In this document: positions 5,804 to 9,832 of the stretch, one piece after another | How positions within the stretch are numbered: the stretch's first letter is position 1 | Layout of the letters: every line of letters begins with the position of its first letter | Assembly: GCA_902772675.1 (NCBI GenBank) | Contig: CACYBN010000039.1 | Location: forward strand, 1-9,832 | DNA length: 9,832 bases | DNA from: an uncultured Erysipelotrichaceae bacterium | Lineage (GTDB): Bacteria; Bacillota_I; Bacilli_A; RF39; UBA660 | Direction of reading: 5' to 3' | The notes under the pieces: model-generated | What the model saw: the letters and a program-made list of their open reading frames with translations, nothing else | Databases searched by the model: none | What the model was told of the DNA's origin: nothing | Made by a program: the position numbers and the translations under genes

Positions 5804-6472
5804 TTATATAAATGTTATTAGTGAAATAAATAATCCAATAAAAGATAAACATAGTCCTAAAATAGCATAATTATATTTTTCAGAATTTATACCTGAGATT
5901 GACTTTACAATTCCAACTATACTTAAAATAGGTCCTATTGGTATAAATGCACTAAGAAATATTGAAAACATTCCACAAGTGAAACCATTTAATGCATTAT
6001 TATTTCTTTTTGTCATTTCCTCATTTAATGATTTATTTCCTGTTGCAAATTTTTGAGGATTACTTACTCCATGATCACTAGTGGCATTTTTAACAGTATT
6101 ATATGTACCATGATTACTATTACCGCTAACATGGTGAACATTTTCAACATAGTTATTAGCATCTACGATTGATTGGAATAATTCATTTAAACTATCTTTA
6201 TAGAGTTCAAAAAAAGAATTATATCTATCTTGCTCTACTGAATACTCTACTCCTTTTTTTTCAATCCATGCATGAAAAACTAAAATATGACCTGATAAAT
6301 AATAACTAAAACATTTTACACCTGAATAATAACCTCCAACTTTATAAGTCTTTTCCCTATCATCACCGACAAAATGAAAATTATTATTTCTTATAAAACT
6401 TCTAATTATATTTTCAGCAAAAGATGACTCACAATCAAGTTGTAATGTATAAGAGTTTTTCCCTTTTTGCAT
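5804..6472 (-). CDS. C-terminally membrane-anchored protein with DUF4190-like two-helix tail
   Basis: The 222-residue protein begins with a soluble alpha/beta-type region (about residues 6-105) containing CFSYYLSGHILVFHAW and no signal peptide. A low-complexity Asn/His/Ser-rich linker follows at 106-160. The C-terminus is a pair of hydrophobic helices (about 163-192 and 200-222) of the DUF4190 style, with PIGPILSIVGIVKSISG and a closing ILGLCLSFIGLFIS. The N-terminal domain is expected in the cytoplasm. It is first in an operon with the exported 264-residue protein, which could place a cytoplasmic and an extracytoplasmic module at the same membrane site; that is inference. ATG at 6472 has an AGGAG site seven bases upstream, with an extended -10 promoter just before it. 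DUF4190 is itself of unknown function. Confidence 0.8.
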   Translation of the reverse strand: MQKGKNSYTLQLDCESSFAENIIRSFIRNNNFHFVGDDREKTYKVGGYYSGVKCFSYYLSGHILVFHAWIEKKGVEYSVEQDRYNSFFELYKDSLNELFQSIVDANNYVENVHHVSGNSNHGTYNTVKNATSDHGVSNPQKFATGNKSLNEEMTKRNNNALNGFTCGMFSIFLSAFIPIGPILSIVGIVKSISGINSEKYNYAILGLCLSFIGLFISLITFI

Positions 6473-6495
6473 ATGTTCACTCCTATTCTAAAAAT

Positions 6496-6504
6496 ATTAT
6501 ATCA
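6496..6504 (-). promoter_or_regulatory. Extended -10 promoter (TGATATAAT) of the 222/264-residue operon
   Basis: A perfect TGnTATAAT lies two bases after the T-tract of the preceding terminator and about 14 bases before the AGGAG binding site. Position and match make it the likely operon promoter. The -35 region is the terminator T-tract itself. Confidence 0.55.
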
Positions 6505-6505
6505 C

Positions 6506-6531
6506 AAAAAAAGACTATAAAGTCTTTTTTT
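6506..6531 (-). terminator. Terminator of the 120-residue protein gene
   Basis: A run of seven A plus GACT pairs with AGTC plus seven T around a four-base loop, giving an 11-bp stem. The stop codon at 6530-6532 overlaps its edge. The hairpin is symmetrical, but only the minus-strand gene uses it. Confidence 0.85.
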
Positions 6532-6892
6532 ACATTCTACGTCTACCTGATTGTCCTTTTTCATTCATATGTTTTAATAAACTATCTTCAGCGAATTCTG
6601 ATAAACCATATCTATCATTTTCTAAACCTAAATATTTTAACCATGCACTTTTAACATCTCTTTCTAATTGTCTAAAACGAAGAAAATACTCCAAATCATC
6701 TGCTACTGAATAATCTGTTTCAATAATATCTGACTGGTTTTCACTCATATATAAATTTCTAAACCCTTCTGCTTGCCAACGTGCATTTTTAACTCTAAAA
6801 TAATCAAATGGATTTAATGTAGTCATTTCTCTTAATGATTCTAATCTTTTTCTTTGTTCTCTTTGTTTCTCTAATAGTTCTTTTTCATCCAT
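6530..6892 (-). CDS. Small charged soluble protein, unknown function
   Basis: This 120-residue protein is highly charged. The first ~22 residues (starting MDEKELLEKQREQRKRLESL) form a likely basic/acidic helix or coiled coil. An aromatic-rich middle has NPFDYFRVKNARWQAEGF, and the C-terminus ends in GRRRM, which could bind nucleic acid or acidic surfaces. There is no membrane segment and no recognised domain. It is a one-gene unit, with a promoter overlapping the end of the murD2 terminator, a GAGGTG site five bases before ATG, and its own strong terminator. The complete set of expression signals supports a real gene. Confidence 0.75.
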   Translation of the reverse strand: MDEKELLEKQREQRKRLESLREMTTLNPFDYFRVKNARWQAEGFRNLYMSENQSDIIETDYSVADDLEYFLRFRQLERDVKSAWLKYLGLENDRYGLSEFAEDSLLKHMNEKGQSGRRRM

Positions 6893-6909
6893 AATAACAC
6901 CTCATTTAA

Positions 6910-6938
6910 ATTATAACATATCAAATTAAAAATAACAA
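6910..6938 (-). promoter_or_regulatory. Promoter of the 120-residue protein gene
   Basis: TTGTTA at 6933-6938 and an extended -10 TGTTATAAT ending at 6910 are 17 bases apart. The -35 overlaps the T-tract of the murD2 terminator by two bases. Spacing and match are good. Confidence 0.65.
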
Positions 6939-6962
6939 AAAACTCGAATATTAATCCGAGTT
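6937..6962 (-). terminator. Terminator of murL-murD2; copy 2 of a 26-bp direct repeat
   Basis: AACTCGGA pairs with TTCGAGTT (one G-T pair) around loop TTAATA, followed by six T on the minus strand. The murD2 stop codon overlaps its 5' base. The whole 26-base segment, loop included, is identical to 9713-9738, the terminator after tRNA-Leu. Confidence 0.9.
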
Positions 6963-8313
6963 ATTCACCTTTTACTATTTCTTCAAACTTTCTTCCTTTT
7001 TCTTCAAAGTTTTTAAAGAATTCATAACTAGCTGCAGCTGGAGATAATAAACATATATATCCTTTTTTAGTTTCTGCTACTGCTATTTCATGTGCTTTTT
7101 CAAGAGTATCAGCATAGAAAACATTCTTTTTTCCTTCTAATAATTTCCCTATTTTATTTCCAGTAGTAGGCATACATATTAAATTTCTTATATCACTATT
7201 CTCTAAAAATTTAATAAATTCATTATAATCTATATTTCTATCCATTCCACCAAATATTAAAGTATCAACTGTTTTAAGAGCTTTTATAGCATTAATAGTG
7301 GCTTCTGGTATAGTAGCAATTGTATCATTGTAAAAGATAATATCGTCATATTTTCCAATACATTCCATACGATATTTTAATCCACCAAATTTACATACTG
7401 ATTCTTTTGCTTTTTCCAAATCGAGATTAAGTATTTTAGCAAGTCCCATTACAAACATAATATCTTTTAAATAATGGTCTCCGATTAACTTTCTCTCTCC
7501 ATCTGTATATATTAATTCTTTTCCTAAATATACTTTTCCGTCTTTTATTCTTAAAGATTTATCACTTAAATCTTCATAATCAAATCTAACATCATATTTA
7601 ATAGCTTTATAATCATATTCTTTCATTTTAGCTATTAAATAATCATTATCACTAGAATATAATGCTATATCATTTTCATTTTGATATCTAAACATATTCA
7701 TCTTATTATTATGATAATGTTCTAAAGTACCAGTTAAATCTAGATGATCTTGAAATAAATTTAATATCATTCCTATATGTGGAGATGTTTTTACAAATTC
7801 TAATTGTTGAGTAGACATCTCTATTACTAAAATAGTATCTTCTTTATATTTATCTATTTCTGATAATACAGGTATTCCTATATTACCTACTAAATATGTA
7901 TCTTTTCCTTGATTTTTTAATACTTCATATATTAAAGATGAAGTTGTACTTTTTCCTTTAGTACCTGTAACACCTATAATATTATCTCTATATACTTCTA
8001 AAAGTAATTCTAATTGTGAAGTAATTCTATCTTTAAAACTTGATATATCTATATCTTTTATATTAACTCCAGGACTTTTTATAATATAATCATACTTATC
8101 TAAATCATCTAAATAATTATCTCCATAGACAAAATTAACATTATTATCATCTTTAAACATTTCATCATTACTTTTATCAAATTTATCTATAATAGTAATT
8201 TTTTCATCTTTTAAAGATTCTCTTAAAAACTTATATGAAGATATACCTTCTTTACCAAATCCTAAAATAGCTATATTTTTATTTCTAAATTTTTCTATAA
8301 TTTTATCTTTCAT
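6961..8313 (-). CDS. murD2: UDP-N-acetylmuramoyl-L-alanine--L-glutamate ligase (MurD2)
   Basis: This 450-residue Mur ligase is predicted to use ATP to join glutamate to UDP-MurNAc-L-Ala in the cytoplasm. The N-terminal UDP-binding domain has ILGFGKEG. The central ATPase has GVTGTKGKSTT (114-124), EMSTQQLE and NLFQDHLDLTG, and the candidate carbamylated Lys is Lys204. The C-terminal domain has FGGMDRNIDY and LSPAAASYEFF (from about 423). Where ordinary D-Glu-adding MurD has the NDSKATN motif, this protein has NDTIATIPEA (329-338), with the Lys lost. That pattern, plus the adjacent murL, points to the L-Glu-specific MurD2. The frame could begin at TTG 8319, but AGAGGT is only two bases away there, against eight bases from ATG 8313, so ATG is chosen. 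It overlaps the murL stop by 11 bases, so translation is likely coupled. MurD2 versus MurD is inferred from motif and partner. Confidence 0.88.
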   Translation of the reverse strand: MKDKIIEKFRNKNIAILGFGKEGISSYKFLRESLKDEKITIIDKFDKSNDEMFKDDNNVNFVYGDNYLDDLDKYDYIIKSPGVNIKDIDISSFKDRITSQLELLLEVYRDNIIGVTGTKGKSTTSSLIYEVLKNQGKDTYLVGNIGIPVLSEIDKYKEDTILVIEMSTQQLEFVKTSPHIGMILNLFQDHLDLTGTLEHYHNNKMNMFRYQNENDIALYSSDNDYLIAKMKEYDYKAIKYDVRFDYEDLSDKSLRIKDGKVYLGKELIYTDGERKLIGDHYLKDIMFVMGLAKILNLDLEKAKESVCKFGGLKYRMECIGKYDDIIFYNDTIATIPEATINAIKALKTVDTLIFGGMDRNIDYNEFIKFLENSDIRNLICMPTTGNKIGKLLEGKKNVFYADTLEKAHEIAVAETKKGYICLLSPAAASYEFFKNFEEKGRKFEEIVKGE

Positions 8314-9658
8314 TATCAAGTACCTCTTTTACTAATCTTTCATACTTTTCTGGGATATTATTTTCATCATTATATTTAAGTATATTAGATCCATCTAATT
8401 CTAAATCATAGTTCTTATAGTAATAATCTAATAAGAATGGTAAATTTTCTTTATCTAATTTATCTATTAATAAACTAACTGAGTATTTAGCTTCTTCGAT
8501 TGTACCTACACAATCAAATGGTTTTACTTCAGTTTCTCCGATTATTTCTTTAAAAGTGTTTAATAAATCTTCTCGTTCATATAAATCTTCTCCAAAGATA
8601 TTAACTAGATCTTCTTTATAAAGAAATGGACTTAATATCATATAAACAAATAGACATTTAGAACAGTTACAACACCATTTCCATTCTTTTTCTTTACTTC
8701 CTAGATTACAACTTTTAAATACTTCATGATATTTAGTAAATTTTGAAAAGATTCTTCCTATTTGAAATTCGCTAATTCCTCTTAAAAGACTAAAATAATC
8801 TATTTCTAATCTAAAATATTTATGCGTATATTCATAAAAATCATTTTCAAATTCAAATGATTTTGAATATTGATGATTAATACTTGTTCCAATTACAGTA
8901 GCTTCATTAGCACTTGATTCGTTTGATAAGACTATATATCTCTTATTATTTAAATAAGCACATAGATAAGAAATAAAAGCCACTACTGCAGAAAATGGAG
9001 TATGTCCATTTAAGAATCCTCTATTATTTAAATCTATTATTTTACGATCTAATATTCTTTCTACACAAATAATATCATCTTCAAAATAACCTGCTTTTTT
9101 AGCACATTCTAGTGATGGAGTTTTAGCATTTATTATAAAACATGAATTACTACTTTCATTCTTTAATAGTTCTAGACTAACACAAGAATCTTTTCCTCCA
9201 CCTACAGATATTAAATTACCTATTCCATTATAAGAAACATCATCTATATCTGTTTTTTCTTTAGTACATTTTATAGTAACTAAATCTTCTTCTTTAATAT
9301 CTATATTATTTCTATATAAGAATTCTCCTAATCCATTATATATAAGTTTATTAATCCATTTTATTTGTTCTTTATCTAAATAACCAGCATTAATAATTAT
9401 ATTTGGACTACATGTTGCTTTATAATAACTAATCATTTCAATTAAACCAATATGGAATACTATATAATTCAACATATTTTCATTTATATTAGTATTTTTA
9501 ATATTACTCTTTTTTATTTTAATTGATGGATTAAATTCTTCTAAACCATCAATTCTAAAATTAAAAGTAATTATCATATAGTTATCATCATAATTGATAT
9601 CAAACTTCTCATATATAAAATATTTATATTCATTTCTAAATTCAATAAATTTATCCAT
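8303..9658 (-). CDS. murL: UDP-N-acetyl-alpha-D-muramoyl-L-alanyl-L-glutamate epimerase (MurL)
   Basis: This 451-residue cytosolic enzyme matches MurL, which uses ATP (releasing AMP and pyrophosphate) to convert UDP-MurNAc-L-Ala-L-Glu to the L-Ala-D-Glu form. The visible signature is a PP-loop GGGKDS at 153-158, then NGHTPFSA (217-224), SNESSANE (245-252) and NHQYSKS (261-267). A cysteine cluster CCNCSKC at 329-335 is followed by a hydrophobic helix. The PP-loop is that of adenylating enzymes, in line with the proposed acyl-adenylate intermediate. Length is as expected for the family. ATG 9658 follows a GGTGAT site with three-base spacing, and a strong promoter lies at 9674-9702. It is the first gene of a two-gene operon with murD2, which makes its substrate. 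Family assignment is confident; activity rests on homology to the Xanthomonas pair. Confidence 0.9.
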   Translation of the reverse strand: MDKFIEFRNEYKYFIYEKFDINYDDNYMIITFNFRIDGLEEFNPSIKIKKSNIKNTNINENMLNYIVFHIGLIEMISYYKATCSPNIIINAGYLDKEQIKWINKLIYNGLGEFLYRNNIDIKEEDLVTIKCTKEKTDIDDVSYNGIGNLISVGGGKDSCVSLELLKNESSNSCFIINAKTPSLECAKKAGYFEDDIICVERILDRKIIDLNNRGFLNGHTPFSAVVAFISYLCAYLNNKRYIVLSNESSANEATVIGTSINHQYSKSFEFENDFYEYTHKYFRLEIDYFSLLRGISEFQIGRIFSKFTKYHEVFKSCNLGSKEKEWKWCCNCSKCLFVYMILSPFLYKEDLVNIFGEDLYEREDLLNTFKEIIGETEVKPFDCVGTIEEAKYSVSLLIDKLDKENLPFLLDYYYKNYDLELDGSNILKYNDENNIPEKYERLVKEVLDNER

Positions 9659-9673
9659 AATATCACCAACTTA

Positions 9674-9702
9674 ATTATACACATAAAAAAAAATCACTTC
9701 AA
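9674..9702 (-). promoter_or_regulatory. Promoter of the murL-murD2 operon
   Basis: TTGAAG (-35) and TATAAT (-10) are separated by exactly 17 bases, just downstream of the tRNA-Leu terminator and upstream of the murL GGTGAT site. It is among the best-looking promoters in the window. Confidence 0.7.
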
Positions 9703-9712
9703 TAAAGACAAT

Positions 9713-9738
9713 AAAAAACTCGAATATTAATCCGAGTT
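9713..9738 (-). terminator. Terminator of tRNA-Leu; copy 1 of a 26-bp direct repeat
   Basis: The same stem, loop and T-tract as at 6937-6962, without a single difference across 26 bases. It begins about ten bases after the CCA end of tRNA-Leu and separates the tRNA unit from the murL promoter. Confidence 0.9.
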
Positions 9739-9748
9739 TATTTTCTTA

Positions 9749-9832
9749 TGGTGCCTGTGGTCGGACTCGAACCGACACGGTATCACTACCACAGGATTTT
9801 GAGTCCAGCACGTCTACCAATTCCATCACACA
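9749..9832 (-). tRNA. tRNA-Leu (anticodon CAA), 5' end cut by window edge
   Basis: 84 of an expected 87 bases are present; the first three bases of the acceptor stem lie beyond the window. The anticodon loop CTCAAAA gives CAA, reading UUG (leucine). A long variable arm (GGTA GTGA TACC) confirms the class II type. The T-loop TTCGAGT, discriminator A and encoded CCA are present. In the anticodon stem, CTGGA/TCCTG leaves a T-T mismatch at positions 28-42. Confidence 0.95.

Noticed and set aside
6424..6654. Plus-strand 76-residue open frame
   Set aside because: It crosses a terminator and a promoter antisense to two better-supported genes, and its Phe/Tyr/Leu-rich composition reflects AT-rich antisense sequence.
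6961..8319. Calling the ligase an ordinary MurD, or starting it at the TTG at 8319
   Set aside because: The loss of the NDSKATN Lys and the murL partner favour MurD2. The TTG is two bases from the ribosome site, whereas ATG 8313 is eight bases away.
6937..9738. Classical integrase att sites flanking an island
   Set aside because: The repeats are terminator hairpins outside the tRNA rather than part of it, and no integrase gene is in the block. Duplication is kept as a finding, but integrase-mediated insertion is not supported.

Overview
This is a very AT-rich window (by eye well under one-third G+C). It has compact genes, short intergenic gaps, strong AGGAGG- or GGTGAT-type ribosome binding sites and T-tract hairpin terminators. 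Together these suggest a low-GC Gram-positive bacterium, probably an uncultured gut-type member of the Bacilli or a deep Firmicutes lineage. That placement is inference. Trp is encoded by TGG, and TGA appears once as a stop, so the standard bacterial code fits. There are 11 protein genes and two tRNA genes. All are on the minus strand except one small membrane-protein gene. I see no transposase, integrase, CRISPR array or riboswitch, and no gene-free stretch longer than about 150 bases.

Reading in the direction of transcription (from the right end): a tRNA-Leu(CAA), cut by the window edge, is followed by a terminator. Next comes a self-contained two-gene operon, murL (8303-9658) and murD2 (6961-8313). 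This pair is the best-supported and most informative part of the window. MurD2 is expected to add L-Glu to UDP-MurNAc-L-Ala, and MurL then epimerises that Glu to the D form, as an alternative to MurI glutamate racemase plus ordinary MurD. The operon has a good promoter and is bracketed by two identical 26-bp copies of a terminator hairpin.

The middle section (4271-6892) holds short transcription units of mostly unknown genes. They are a 120-residue charged soluble protein, an operon of a C-terminally membrane-anchored protein (222 residues) and an N-terminally anchored extracytoplasmic protein (264 residues), a 43-residue acidic coiled-coil-like peptide gene, and a single-pass protein with one cadherin-like beta-sandwich domain. 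A tRNA-Thr(CGT) follows, between two hairpins. The single plus-strand gene (83 residues, two membrane segments) converges on it.

The left section has a short-chain dehydrogenase/reductase gene. After it comes a tightly packed three-gene operon: a GNAT-like protein carrying a fresh 69-bp in-frame tandem duplication, a transglutaminase-like protein with a visible Cys-His-Asp series, and a membrane-anchored extracytoplasmic protein. The last three have no function I can assign with confidence.

A repeated layout runs through the window. A terminator is followed within a few bases by an extended -10 promoter (TGnTATAAT type) and a ribosome binding site, so most units look independently transcribed despite the tight spacing.
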